Shown: positions 42,713 to 52,094 of the stretch, piece by piece
How positions within the stretch are numbered: position 1 is the first letter of the stretch
Layout of the letters: each line of letters opens with the position of its first letter
NCBI GenBank assembly: GCA_016715075.1
Contig: JADKBK010000007.1
Span: 62,001-126,000, forward strand
Direction: 5' to 3'
DNA length: 64,000 bases
Source of the DNA: Bacteroidales bacterium
GTDB taxonomy: Bacteria > Bacteroidota > Bacteroidia > Bacteroidales > VadinHA17
Notes under the pieces: model-generated
The model's database searches: none
What the model saw: the letters and a program-made list of their open reading frames with translations, nothing else
What the model was told of the DNA's origin: nothing
Program-made: the position numbers and the translations under genes

Positions 42713-43864
42713 ATGTACAGCAAAAAATCTCTCTGGAAGCTCTTTTTACTTCTGTTCGCCGTATGCATTGGCATGGGATCACTGATCTATACAGATTACC
42801 TGGTAAAAAAACTAAAGGTCGAGGAGAGGGAAAATGTAATGATGTGGGCAGAAGCCACCACTCTGATCTCTGTTGCCGACACAAGTCAGGATGTTGAATT
42901 CCTGTCATTGGTAATTGATAATAACAACACGGTACCTGTTATACTCACCGACGAATCGGACAGTATTATTTCGGCCAGGAATTTTGATTCTGAAAAGATG
43001 ATTGATCCCAGGTACCTGAAAAAACAGCTTGGAATGATTAAGGAGAACAATAACAGGATAGTGATAGATCTTGAAGACAACCATTTCAACCTTATTTACT
43101 ATAAGGACAGCACAATACTGACAATGCTGATGTACTATCCATATATTCAGCTTGGAATAATCCTTCTTTTCATTCTTGTGTCATACCTGGCTTTCAGTTC
43201 TTCAAGGAAAGCTGAACAGAACCAGCTCTGGGTTGGCATGTCGCGTGAAACTGCTCATCAGCTGGGAACACCAACCTCTTCCCTGGCAGGCTGGATAGAG
43301 GTTTTGCAGCTTAAGCATCCAGAGGTTTCCATAACAAAAGAACTTGCACTGGATGTGGAAAGGCTTGAAAAAGTTACTGAAAGATTTTCACGTATTGGTT
43401 CAAAGCCATCTCTGACAGATGAAAACGTAGTTCTTATCATTTTACGGACAATAGAATACCTGAAATCAAGAACATCATCAAAAGTGAAGTTCAGCTTTGA
43501 ACATGGTGCTGGAAACTCTGTTATAATTCCATTGAATTCAGCTCTTTTTGAATGGGTTATTGAAAATGTTTTTAAAAATGCAATCGATTCTATGGAAGGA
43601 AGCGGGGAGCTTAACATAAAACTCACTGAAACTGATAAAAATGCAATAATTGACATCTCCGATACAGGCAAAGGGATCCCCAAATCAGCTTTTAAAAAGA
43701 TCTTCAACCCGGGATTCACAACAAAGCAGAGAGGCTGGGGGCTTGGACTCTCACTTGCCAAACGCATCATTGAAGAGTATCACAGGGGACGGATATTTGT
43801 CAGGACCTCTGAGCTGGAGAAGGGTTCTTGTATCAGGATTGTAATGAATAAAGGTAAATACTAA
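42713..43864 (+). CDS. sensor histidine kinase
   Basis: A 383-residue kinase. Two membrane helices (about 7-25 and 135-157) enclose a 110-residue periplasmic sensor. The phospho-acceptor region is MSRETAHQLGTPTSSLAGW; ATP-binding boxes ENVFKNAIDSM (N), DTGKGIP (G1) and RGWGLGLSLAKRI (G2) are intact. I prefer the ATG 42713 to the GTG at 42707. No response regulator is adjacent. It lies 21 bases after the AsmA-like gene. Confidence 0.93.
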   Translation: MYSKKSLWKLFLLLFAVCIGMGSLIYTDYLVKKLKVEERENVMMWAEATTLISVADTSQDVEFLSLVIDNNNTVPVILTDESDSIISARNFDSEKMIDPRYLKKQLGMIKENNNRIVIDLEDNHFNLIYYKDSTILTMLMYYPYIQLGIILLFILVSYLAFSSSRKAEQNQLWVGMSRETAHQLGTPTSSLAGWIEVLQLKHPEVSITKELALDVERLEKVTERFSRIGSKPSLTDENVVLIILRTIEYLKSRTSSKVKFSFEHGAGNSVIIPLNSALFEWVIENVFKNAIDSMEGSGELNIKLTETDKNAIIDISDTGKGIPKSAFKKIFNPGFTTKQRGWGLGLSLAKRIIEEYHRGRIFVRTSELEKGSCIRIVMNKGKY

Positions 43865-43885
43865 CAGCTTAAACTGCACCTCTCT

Positions 43886-45139
43886 ATGGACAGGAAAGAT
43901 ATTGAGATAATGGCCCCGGCAGGATCGCATGAATCCCTTATAGCTGCCATACAGGGAGGTGCCGACTCTGTTTATTTCGGCGCAGAACAGCTCAATATGA
44001 GAGCTGCCTCATCAAACAATTTTACCATTGAGGATCTGCAGGAGATAGTCTCAATATGCAAAAAGAATAATCTAAAGAGCTATATTACACTGAATGTTGT
44101 TGTCTTTGATCACGAAATTGATCAGATGCGAAGGCTTGTTGATGCAGTCAGCAGCGGAATAACTGCCGTTATTGCCTCTGATCTTGCTGTAATAAATTAC
44201 GCTTTTTCAAAGGGGATTGAGGTTCATCTGTCAACCCAGCTGAATATTACCAACATTGAATCATTGAAATTTTATTCGCAATGGGCAGATGTGGCTGTAC
44301 TGGCCAGGGAACTTAACCTTGATCAGGTAAAATATATTTATGAAACAATAAAAGATCAGAATATCAGGGGCCCCAAAGGTGAGCCGGTAAAGATAGAGAT
44401 GTTTGCCCACGGAGCACTTTGCATGGCAGTATCCGGCAAATGCTACCTGAGCCTTCACGAAAACAATAAATCGGCTAACAGGGGAGAGTGTTATCAAACC
44501 TGCCGTAAATCTTATCTCGCCACCAACAGGGAATCAGGATATGAACTTGAGATTGATAATCAATATATTATGTCTCCTAAGGATCTCTGCACCATTGGAT
44601 TTTTTGACAAGATGATCGATGCAGGAGTGAGAGTCCTGAAAATAGAGGGAAGGGCCAGATCAGCTGAATATGTCAGGGAGGTCACATCATGCTATAATGA
44701 GGCGGCTGTTGCCTTTGCTGAAGGCACCTATACCCTTGAGAAAGCTGAGAGGTGGAGGGAGAGACTTTCAACAGTATTCAACAGAGGGTTCTGGGATGGT
44801 TATTATCTTGGTCAGAAGCTCGGCGAATGGAACACCAATTATGGCTCAAGTGCAACAAAAAGGAAAGTTTACATTGGAAAGATCACCAATTATTTTACCA
44901 GGCTTAATGTTGCAGAGATCAGGCTCGAAAACGGGGACCTGAAAAAGGGAGATACAATAATTGTAACCGGACCGACAACAGGAGCTATCTATTATGATGT
45001 GGATGAGATAAGGGTTGATCTTGAAGTTAAGGAATCAGCACTTAAGGGGGAGCTCTGTTCAATTAAGACAAAGGATTACCTCAGGAGGTCGGACAAGGTT
45101 TACAAATGGGTTGATGCCAGCGAGGTTAAAAAACAATAA
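43886..45139 (+). CDS. U32-family peptidase/tRNA hydroxylation-like protein (TrhP type)
   Basis: A 417-residue U32 protein. The start DIEIMAPAGSHESLIAAIQGGADSVYFG and the signature for U32 (EMFAHGALCMAVSGKCYLS) are complete; Cys in GALC, GKCY, ECYQTC likely bind a 4Fe-4S cluster. In bacteria the family is tied to 5-hydroxyuridine formation in tRNA position 34 (TrhP), not to proteolysis. It starts 21 bases after the kinase gene and faces the SelU gene. The C-terminal domain (about 330-415) is the usual one. Confidence 0.9.
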   Translation: MDRKDIEIMAPAGSHESLIAAIQGGADSVYFGAEQLNMRAASSNNFTIEDLQEIVSICKKNNLKSYITLNVVVFDHEIDQMRRLVDAVSSGITAVIASDLAVINYAFSKGIEVHLSTQLNITNIESLKFYSQWADVAVLARELNLDQVKYIYETIKDQNIRGPKGEPVKIEMFAHGALCMAVSGKCYLSLHENNKSANRGECYQTCRKSYLATNRESGYELEIDNQYIMSPKDLCTIGFFDKMIDAGVRVLKIEGRARSAEYVREVTSCYNEAAVAFAEGTYTLEKAERWRERLSTVFNRGFWDGYYLGQKLGEWNTNYGSSATKRKVYIGKITNYFTRLNVAEIRLENGDLKKGDTIIVTGPTTGAIYYDVDEIRVDLEVKESALKGELCSIKTKDYLRRSDKVYKWVDASEVKKQ

Positions 45140-45149
45140 ATGAGCCTTT

Positions 45150-46184
45150 TCACCAGGTTATCTTACTTGAAGCATCAAGTATTTTCATCGCATTCGTCTC
45201 AATATCATCTGTATCTGTCTCAACAAAAATAATATTCCTGCTCTCTTTCTTTTTCAGTCCGTACTGATAGGCTTTGTCGTAATACTTCAGAGTGATTTCG
45301 ATTGCCTTGGAATAATCCCCCTGTTCAACAGCATTAATGGCATCCCGTGTATTATCCCCTCCCAGACGTTTACTGATCCTTAAAACCGATGCTTTAAGGG
45401 ATTCCTGAGGGTATGTTGAATACTCCCTGATAAGTCTCGGAAGCCTGTGCTTCACCTCCATCAGAAGGATAATTGAAGGTGATTTCTGCATATTTTCATA
45501 AAAGCAGTCAGGAATGAACACCGTACCTATATTACGGCTTTCATCCTCCACCCAGAAAGGAAGAGAACTGTCATTCTGCCTCCATTCATCATACAGATTA
45601 TTGGCAAACTGTTCGGTTAAAGGCTGAGGCAGTTCACCCAAAGCTCCAAAGGCTGATCCCTTGTGATTAGCCAGCCCTTCAAGGTCAACAATCTGATGAC
45701 CTTTAGATTTAAGGAATCTAAGTATATAGGTCTTACTGCTGCCGGTAAGGCCGCCAAGAACTATCATTTTGTTTCTTTCCGAAAGTTTTCCAAGAATATA
45801 ATTCCTGTAAGCTTTGTAACCGCCTTCAAGTACCTCGGGCCTGATCTCACCCAATGAAAACAGCCAGGCCATTGATTCCGATCTCATACCACCCCTCCAG
45901 CAATGTACAAGCAGTTTCCCGTCCCTGGCTGCAGCCATGGCATTTGAGAGCTTCTCTGACATCAGCGGACCAGAAAGCTTAAGCCCTTCCAGTATTGCGG
46001 GAAAACGCCCCTCTTTCTTATATCTGATCCCTACGGCTTCTCTTTCTGTGTCATTAAAGAGCGGAATATTTATTGCACCAGGGATATGTCCTGAGCAATA
46101 TTCTGAAGGTGATCTGACATCGATAACAGGAATTCTTTCAGCAAGCTCAAGAAACTCTTCTATTTGAATTTTTTCAGGAATCAT
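45150..46184 (-). CDS. mnmH: tRNA 2-selenouridine synthase (SelU/MnmH)
   Basis: A 344-residue enzyme that changes geranylated or thio-uridine 34 of tRNA to selenouridine. The rhodanese domain (1-130) has the active Cys C95 in LVHCWRGGMRS; the P-loop domain follows. Walker A reads GLTGSSKT (145-152), with Ser where most P-loops have Gly, so nucleotide binding may be altered. No selenophosphate synthase is in the window. It is convergent with the U32 gene, both tRNA-modification enzymes. Confidence 0.92.
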   Translation of the reverse strand: MIPEKIQIEEFLELAERIPVIDVRSPSEYCSGHIPGAINIPLFNDTEREAVGIRYKKEGRFPAILEGLKLSGPLMSEKLSNAMAAARDGKLLVHCWRGGMRSESMAWLFSLGEIRPEVLEGGYKAYRNYILGKLSERNKMIVLGGLTGSSKTYILRFLKSKGHQIVDLEGLANHKGSAFGALGELPQPLTEQFANNLYDEWRQNDSSLPFWVEDESRNIGTVFIPDCFYENMQKSPSIILLMEVKHRLPRLIREYSTYPQESLKASVLRISKRLGGDNTRDAINAVEQGDYSKAIEITLKYYDKAYQYGLKKKESRNIIFVETDTDDIETNAMKILDASSKITW

Positions 46185-46329
46185 TCAGTTTGGTTGGCAG
46201 CAATGTTATATTAATTCTTTGTGTCCCTTCGGAAATCCCTGGGGGGCTCGAAAAAAAGTCGATTTTCTCTGTGACACCCCTAAATCAATGCACGAAGGTA
46301 CAGTAAGGGAAGATATGACCTATAGTGTA

Positions 46330-49158
46330 TCACTTTCTGAAATACGCTGCAATGAGCCTTTTCAGTTCTTCAATTCTTACCGGTTTCGATATAAAATCCC
46401 TGATTCCGGATAATTCTGCCTTGCGCTTTGACTCAGGCATATTATCCGCTGTGAATGCAACTATTAATGTTGATTTATCAAACTCCAGAATTTTTCTGGC
46501 TGATTCAAATCCATCCATCTCCGGCATTATAAGATCCATGAATATCAGATCATATTTTCTTGTCTTGGCCTGCAGGTAACCTGCAAGTCCATCATTTGCC
46601 AGGTCAAAAGAATAGCCGAGGCTCTTCAGCATTGTTCCTATAACTTTCTGATTCATTATGTTATCCTCAACCACCAGGATGCTGATATCAGTTCTGACCT
46701 CATCAGCAGCATCAGATTTGGATGAATCATCGATAAACGGAAAGCTATTCTTTATTATGTCAAGCATATCTGTTATGGCAAATGGCTTTATAAGGTAATG
46801 ATCAATACCCATTGTGATGCACTTCTTATAATTTCCCTTTTTATCATTTGAGCTAATGAGAAACATGATAAAGTTGTTTGACAGTGAATTCTCCCATATT
46901 ACATTTGCTGCCCCGAAACCATCAAAATCCTCATCATCAAATATCACTACCAGTCTGAACCTGTCATCATGATGGTTCATATTTGCCTTGATCTGATTGA
47001 TTGTTGACTTCTGAAAGGTTGTAATTGAAACAGAGAGGCCAAGTTTATGTAGATTGCCAAGGACCTCTTCGTCCCTGTTCTGATTGCCAGTAATAACAAG
47101 AGTTTTAATCTGATTATAGCTTTTGATCTTCTCAAATGAAAGGCTTTTGATCTGCCGGTCGTTTGAATAAGTAACAATTGTGAAAGTAACTTTTGTACCA
47201 AGATTACCGGAAAGGCCGGAAGGGCTCTCTGCAAGCAGTTCACCTCCCATCATTTCAACAAGTTGCCTTGAAAGTATTGTACCGAAGGCCGATCCTTCAT
47301 TTCTGAGAACTGACTTCGACTCTATATTAATGAAGTCTCCGAAGATTTTTTTCAGACTGGCCTTGTCGAAAGCCGGACCTGTATCCGACAATTCAAAACC
47401 AAGGGAAACCATTCCGTTAACATTCTGTTTAACGAAGCATCTCAGCCTTATTTCACCTATTTCCGTATTTCTGAGTGAATGTGCAAGGAGATTGGTCAGT
47501 ACCTGTCTGAGCCGGTAGGGATCTCCGATTATGCTTTCAGGGACATTCTCATCTACTGTGCAGACGAGATTAGGATTATTATCATTTATATAGGTCCTTG
47601 TAAGATCTGTTGAGTAAGTTATCTCTTCCCTGAGGTTAAATGGGACCTCATCGAGTATCATTTTTCCTGACTCTATCCTCGAAAAATCAAGAATATCGTT
47701 GATAATGTTCAGAAGCACCTCTGTAGAGCGTCTCAGTAAACGGACTATTTCCTGGACTTCCCTGGCATGTTCAAACTTATTCAGGACATCCGTCATACCT
47801 ATTATGCCATTCAAAGGAGTTCGTATTTCATAGCTCATTCTTGTAAGGAACTCCGATTTTGCAATATTTGCTTTTGCCTCCTGTTTCCTTGCCGATTCCA
47901 GAAGCGTGACATCAATCAGAATCTCCATAGTGGCTTCATCACCCATGAAGACAACAGGAATGCTGTTACGGAATAAAATGATCTCTCCAATCTCCTTCTT
48001 GATTATTACAAACTGTTCAGGATTAAAGGAACCACCTACGTTTTTGAGAAAATAATCACTGTCATTGGGCATTGTAGTCTCCGGGAAGATCTTATCCTTC
48101 ATCTCTGACTCATCGGCAAACGAATAGAGATCGGCCGCTACCTTATTTGCCTTTATTATTTCCCTGTTATTATTATGAATTATAACACCCACTGGCATCT
48201 CCTCAATTAGCTTGATAAGCATTTTTTCGGAGATCTCAAACCTGTTCATCTCCAGCTTCTGTGCTTTAAAATAGCGAAGGAAAATAATTATTATCACCTG
48301 AATCAGAAGAAGGGTTACCAAAACAATAAACAGTGAATTCCGGATAATATACTTCTGGAAAAAATCAGTAGGCGCAGAAAAAACAAGACCCAGATCTCTC
48401 TGGAGCAGCTGTGTCGAATAATATGAGGAAATAATCTCCCTGCTTTTCCCGTTAATTGTGGCTTTATGAATAATATTCTCCACTGAACCTGCAGCAAGGC
48501 TTTGTGTAATTGCTTCAAGACGGGAGTATTCTATTCTGTTCTCATTGTTATCATAAATAATCTGGCCTGAATCGCCTACAACCCATTCCCACTGGTAATC
48601 CTTAAGATTGAATTCAGAGAAAATTTCGGCAAAATACCTCTTATAATCAACGGTGGCTACAATATTTCCAATTGCAACATCGCCTCTGAGTACCGGTAAA
48701 ATATAAGAATATTTATGATTGTTAATCAGCAGCTCTTCATGTTCTGTAATAACTCCCTGTTCACGAAGGATATATGAACTCTCAAGCCACTCCCCTGTTC
48801 CTCCGTCGGGATCATTCTTTTTCAGTGTGAATTCGTGTTTGTCATTGTCATAAACTTTTAATGCTGTGACAAAATTCTGGTATTTGGTGAAAAACAGCTT
48901 CATGCGCTCCTTAGTCCTGTACTGATCCTCTTTATTGCCAAAAAACCCAATCAGATCTTCATCAAACATAATCTGATTCAGATCACTTGAAAAAGTATTA
49001 TTGGTATTATCGACAGAAAGACCCACAATCTGAACCTGCCTGTCGAGCAATTCTGTAATATAACTTATCTGTTTATTATACAGGCTTTTATAATAGAAAT
49101 AATTTGTGAGCATTATCATAAGAAATGCTGAGTAGACTATTATGAGTATTTTTCTCAT
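46330..49158 (-). CDS. degenerate hybrid sensor histidine kinase (pseudokinase)
   Basis: A 942-residue protein: helix (2-21), Cache-like periplasmic sensor (about 25-270), helix (274-295), PAS domain (about 313-420), HisKA and ATPase domains, and two receiver domains. In HisKA the usual MSHEIRTPLNG is MSYEIRTPLNG (Tyr443 in place of the phospho-acceptor His). In the ATPase domain the N-box Asn is His560, the G1 box is DTGPAF (Gly596 to Ala), and G2 is GSAFGT (Gly624 to Ala). The first receiver is degenerate; the last is intact (D875 in FMDLIMPEMDGF). Start: ATG 49158; the longer start at 49245 would overlap rsgA by 26 bases. Function: it may bind signals and regulate other kinases, or be a phosphate relay sink through its last receiver. 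Confidence 0.88.
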   Translation of the reverse strand: MRKILIIVYSAFLMIMLTNYFYYKSLYNKQISYITELLDRQVQIVGLSVDNTNNTFSSDLNQIMFDEDLIGFFGNKEDQYRTKERMKLFFTKYQNFVTALKVYDNDKHEFTLKKNDPDGGTGEWLESSYILREQGVITEHEELLINNHKYSYILPVLRGDVAIGNIVATVDYKRYFAEIFSEFNLKDYQWEWVVGDSGQIIYDNNENRIEYSRLEAITQSLAAGSVENIIHKATINGKSREIISSYYSTQLLQRDLGLVFSAPTDFFQKYIIRNSLFIVLVTLLLIQVIIIIFLRYFKAQKLEMNRFEISEKMLIKLIEEMPVGVIIHNNNREIIKANKVAADLYSFADESEMKDKIFPETTMPNDSDYFLKNVGGSFNPEQFVIIKKEIGEIILFRNSIPVVFMGDEATMEILIDVTLLESARKQEAKANIAKSEFLTRMSYEIRTPLNGIIGMTDVLNKFEHAREVQEIVRLLRRSTEVLLNIINDILDFSRIESGKMILDEVPFNLREEITYSTDLTRTYINDNNPNLVCTVDENVPESIIGDPYRLRQVLTNLLAHSLRNTEIGEIRLRCFVKQNVNGMVSLGFELSDTGPAFDKASLKKIFGDFINIESKSVLRNEGSAFGTILSRQLVEMMGGELLAESPSGLSGNLGTKVTFTIVTYSNDRQIKSLSFEKIKSYNQIKTLVITGNQNRDEEVLGNLHKLGLSVSITTFQKSTINQIKANMNHHDDRFRLVVIFDDEDFDGFGAANVIWENSLSNNFIMFLISSNDKKGNYKKCITMGIDHYLIKPFAITDMLDIIKNSFPFIDDSSKSDAADEVRTDISILVVEDNIMNQKVIGTMLKSLGYSFDLANDGLAGYLQAKTRKYDLIFMDLIMPEMDGFESARKILEFDKSTLIVAFTADNMPESKRKAELSGIRDFISKPVRIEELKRLIAAYFRK

Positions 49159-49219
49159 CCGGGAAAAATTAATTGTATATATGAGAATATAAAGATAGTT
49201 TTTAAACCCAATGGTCAAT

Positions 49220-50164
49220 TCACCTGTATTTACGATCATCGCCATCCATGATATTCAGATAGCTTCGATATCTCAGAAAATCTATATCGCCATTTTCAAC
49301 TGCAGTTCTCACAGCGCATCCCGGTTCATCAAGGTGAAGGCAATTATTGAATTTGCAATTTTTTGAAATTCTGAATATTTCACGGAAGAAATGGTAGATC
49401 TCACTCTTTTCCATATCAACCACTCCAAAGCCCTTCATCCCGGGTGTATCGACAACAAAACCCCCAAAAGGCATCCGGTGCATTTCCGGAAACGTAGTTA
49501 TATGTTTTCCTTGTTTATGATAATCCGATATCTCCCCGGTCTTCAGATTAAGATCCGGATCAAAGGCATTGAGGAGAGTTGTTTTACCAACACCTGAATT
49601 TCCTGATACAAGGGATATTTTATCTTTCATCCTTGATTTCAGAGTATCAAGACCTGTCATCTCCCTCAGAGAGAGACGGACACTCTCATAACCAATCTTT
49701 CCGTACAGTGCCTCGAGATATTTCATTTTTTCAATTTCCGGCTCACCATACAGGTCCGTTTTGTTTATAATAATTGTGGCAGGAATCCTGTATGCTTCAG
49801 CAGTAATAAGAAATCTGTCGATAAATTCCACAGGTGTCTCCGGTAGTATTATTGTGATCATAAGAAATACCTGGTCGATATTGGCAGCGATAATCTGGGA
49901 ATGTTTCGAGAGATTTGAGGCTTTCCTGAGGATATAGTTAGTCCGGTCAAGAACCTCGGTAATAACCCCTGAACCTGATCTGCTATCATATTCAAAAAGC
50001 ACATTATCTCCTACTGCAACCGGATTCGTGGTACGCAATTCCTTAATCCGGAGTTTGCCTTTTATTGAACACTCAATGATTTTTCCATCGTTACAGAGTA
50101 TCCTGTAACGGCTTCCGGTTGATTTTAAAACAATTCCCTTTTCCAAAAGAAATATTTTAGGCAA
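49220..50164 (-). CDS. rsgA: ribosome small-subunit-dependent GTPase A
   Basis: A 314-residue GTPase that matures the 30S subunit. Layout: OB-fold (1-75), a permuted G-domain with NKTD (134-137) before the P-loop GNSGVGKT (188-195) and DTPG (approx 240), then a zinc module CKFNNCLHLDEPGC near the end. All are intact. It precedes the degenerate kinase by 61 bases. Confidence 0.96.
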   Translation of the reverse strand: MPKIFLLEKGIVLKSTGSRYRILCNDGKIIECSIKGKLRIKELRTTNPVAVGDNVLFEYDSRSGSGVITEVLDRTNYILRKASNLSKHSQIIAANIDQVFLMITIILPETPVEFIDRFLITAEAYRIPATIIINKTDLYGEPEIEKMKYLEALYGKIGYESVRLSLREMTGLDTLKSRMKDKISLVSGNSGVGKTTLLNAFDPDLNLKTGEISDYHKQGKHITTFPEMHRMPFGGFVVDTPGMKGFGVVDMEKSEIYHFFREIFRISKNCKFNNCLHLDEPGCAVRTAVENGDIDFLRYRSYLNIMDGDDRKYR

Positions 50165-50375
50165 AAGTACAGAAAATTGGTACTGCAGAAAAGAACCCTG
50201 TAAAAAACTCTCTTTCTATTTTGATTTCATTCTTTGGGTGCAAAATCCGGACATATTCAGAAGGCCTGACCGTCAGTTAAAGAATTTTTAAAAACAGGGC
50301 GCCATCAATTAAACCTGGAAATATGAATTATGAGGGTATGAACTTCAAAAATAATAACTCTCATAACCGCCGCTC

Positions 50376-50470
50376 GAAAATCAATTTATTTACCCCATGC
50401 CGCTTAGGCGGCAGTAAATTGATTTTCTTCGCTCCCCCTGGGGTCGGGGTAAACGAAGAAAATCAATTTC
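50376..50470. repeat. three-armed inverted repeat cluster
   Basis: GAAAATCAATTTA at 50376-50388 and TAAATTGATTTTC at 50415-50427 pair; a third copy GAAAATCAATTTC is at 50458-50470. A small GCCGC-TTAG-GCGGC hairpin (50399-50412) lies in the loop, and a C-rich CCCCCTGGGG sequence near 50434. No gene is visible. The gap 50165-50712 holds this and the next repeat and nothing else I can support. Confidence 0.65.
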
Positions 50471-50509
50471 CGACCATGAATGCAAAGAGTTATATAGCAC
50501 ACAAAGGAA

Positions 50510-50609
50510 AACCGCAAAGGACGCAAAGCATTCGCAAAGGACACAAAGTAAAATATTGATAACTAAAACTTTGCGAACTTTGCGAAAAAACTTTGCGAAC
50601 TTTGCGGTT
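50510..50609. repeat. second copy of the AACCGCAAAG...CTTTGCGGTT repeat
   Basis: AACCGCAAAG at 50510-50519 pairs with CTTTGCGGTT at 50600-50609; the inside has further CGCAAAG and CTTTGCGAA units. It shares arms with the element at 38306-38456. It is followed by GACTTTTAAAACAGTCC, a worn form of the outer arm. Confidence 0.65.
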
Positions 50610-50712
50610 ATTGGATCTTGACTTTTAAAACAGTCCCTCAATGGACTTTTCTACCTTCCCGTTGTAATTAATCCTGTAAACAGAAGAAAAATCAATACCT
50701 TTTTCCCTGGTA

Positions 50713-51915
50713 TTAACTATCGGAAGCCATAAGAAGGAATGGCTTCATCTCAAAGCTGTGATAGTAAGGTCTGAGCCTTTCAGTATTATAATCAGCGAGT
50801 CTCACTATTTTTTTAGTCGCTGTAACTACATCGATGGGGAGATTATCATATCGTCCATTTTTCAGGACTACAATCCTTCCGTGTACCCCCTTAAGAACCA
50901 GGTCAAGGGCCAGGTTTCCATAGGCCATCGGTACAATTGAATCGAGAGCATCAGGATCGCCTCCGCGCACCAGATATCCTAGCTTCTGGTTTATTACATT
51001 TATTATTTTCCCATTATTATATTTTGGGGAAAGTTCTTTGAGTTTTGCTGAAACCATATCTCCAATACCACCAAGTTTTGCATGGCCATATGCATCTTTT
51101 TCGTTATCGGAAAAAATCATCTGACCTCCCTTAAACATAGCCCCTTCTGAAACAAGCACTACTGAATATTTACTTGGATTATGGTTCCTGTCATCAACAA
51201 GCAGTTTTGCAAGCTGATCGATTTCAAATTCGTATTCGGGTATTACACACCTGTTTGCAGCGCCTGCCAGAGTCGGGAGCATGGCAGTAAAACCTGCATA
51301 TCTGCCGAATACTTCCAGAACCAAAAGTCTTTCGTGTGATCCGGCGGAAGTCCTCAGACTGTTTGTCATCTGAATGGTCCTTGAAACGCAGGTACTGAAG
51401 CCAATACAATAATCGGTTCCGGGAACATCGTTGTCCATTGTTTTAGGAATTGCGACAACATTAACCCCTTTTTTATACAGATGAACGCCATAACTCAGCG
51501 TATCATCACCACCTATAGGTATAAGGAAATCAACACCAAGCCATTCAAGATTTTTGATAATTTCCGGAGTAATATCATTATATTCAGCATTATAGGTTCC
51601 CTTCAGATGTTCCGGAACACTATCCTTTGACATGTGGCTTGGCCTTGTCCTGGATGTATGCAAAAATGTTCCCCCGGTACGACCGGCTTTATTGACTATA
51701 TCATCAGTAAGGATCTGAAAATTGTTGCTGTTATCTGCTTTTGGATCACGCAATAATTCCGAGATTCCGGCCCATCCCCTGCGGAGCCCGATTACCTTGA
51801 AACCTTCCCTGTTGGCACGGATTGTAACTGCCCGAATAGCAGGATTTAGTCCCGGTACATCACCTCCTCCGGTAAGAATAGCAATTACCCCTTTTATTGA
51901 TTTTTGAGTTGCCAT
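50713..51915 (-). CDS. phosphofructokinase, predicted PPi-dependent (first copy)
   Basis: A 400-residue PFK making fructose-1,6-bisphosphate. The nucleotide site reads IGGDDT (G135-D138): Asp138 instead of the Gly of ATP enzymes blocks ATP; and K158 in PKTMDND is the second mark of PPi users. The substrate motif ending ALEVFGRYAG (LEVFGRYAG) is present. PPi-PFKs are reversible and save ATP. It lies downstream of the second copy (terminator between). Confidence 0.9.
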   Translation of the reverse strand: MATQKSIKGVIAILTGGGDVPGLNPAIRAVTIRANREGFKVIGLRRGWAGISELLRDPKADNSNNFQILTDDIVNKAGRTGGTFLHTSRTRPSHMSKDSVPEHLKGTYNAEYNDITPEIIKNLEWLGVDFLIPIGGDDTLSYGVHLYKKGVNVVAIPKTMDNDVPGTDYCIGFSTCVSRTIQMTNSLRTSAGSHERLLVLEVFGRYAGFTAMLPTLAGAANRCVIPEYEFEIDQLAKLLVDDRNHNPSKYSVVLVSEGAMFKGGQMIFSDNEKDAYGHAKLGGIGDMVSAKLKELSPKYNNGKIINVINQKLGYLVRGGDPDALDSIVPMAYGNLALDLVLKGVHGRIVVLKNGRYDNLPIDVVTATKKIVRLADYNTERLRPYYHSFEMKPFLLMASDS

Positions 51916-52021
51916 AACATCTGAATTTTACTTTGAAAAAATTAAGTTGAATAACCTATAAATTTAAAGTAAAATTACGAAAGAAGCAATTATTCCTTTT
52001 TACTACAGAATCTTACATAAA

Positions 52022-52070
52022 AAAAGAAGCTGCTGAAAAAGTCATATATCCGCCTTTTCAACAGCCTCTT
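52022..52070 (-). terminator. terminator between the two PFK genes
   Basis: AGAAGCTGCTGAAAAAG (52025-52041) pairs with the imperfect complement CTTTTCAACAGCCTCT (52054-52069). On the minus strand it is followed by a T-run (AAAAAAA on the plus strand), 25 bases after the stop of the second PFK. Its arm resembles those of other hairpins here (GAGGCTGTTGAAAAG). Confidence 0.8.
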
Positions 52071-52094
52071 TGTTATATTCTTCTGACTAAACTA

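Noticed and set aside
49159..49245. Longer start of the degenerate kinase
   Set aside because: It would overlap rsgA and place 29 non-conserved residues before the first helix.
50641..50712. Protein-like minus-strand frame after the first PFK (VNTREKGIDFSSVYRINYNG)
   Set aside because: About 35 codons with no start of its own; the PFK already ends at a typical C-terminus, so I treat it as chance or a tiny relic.
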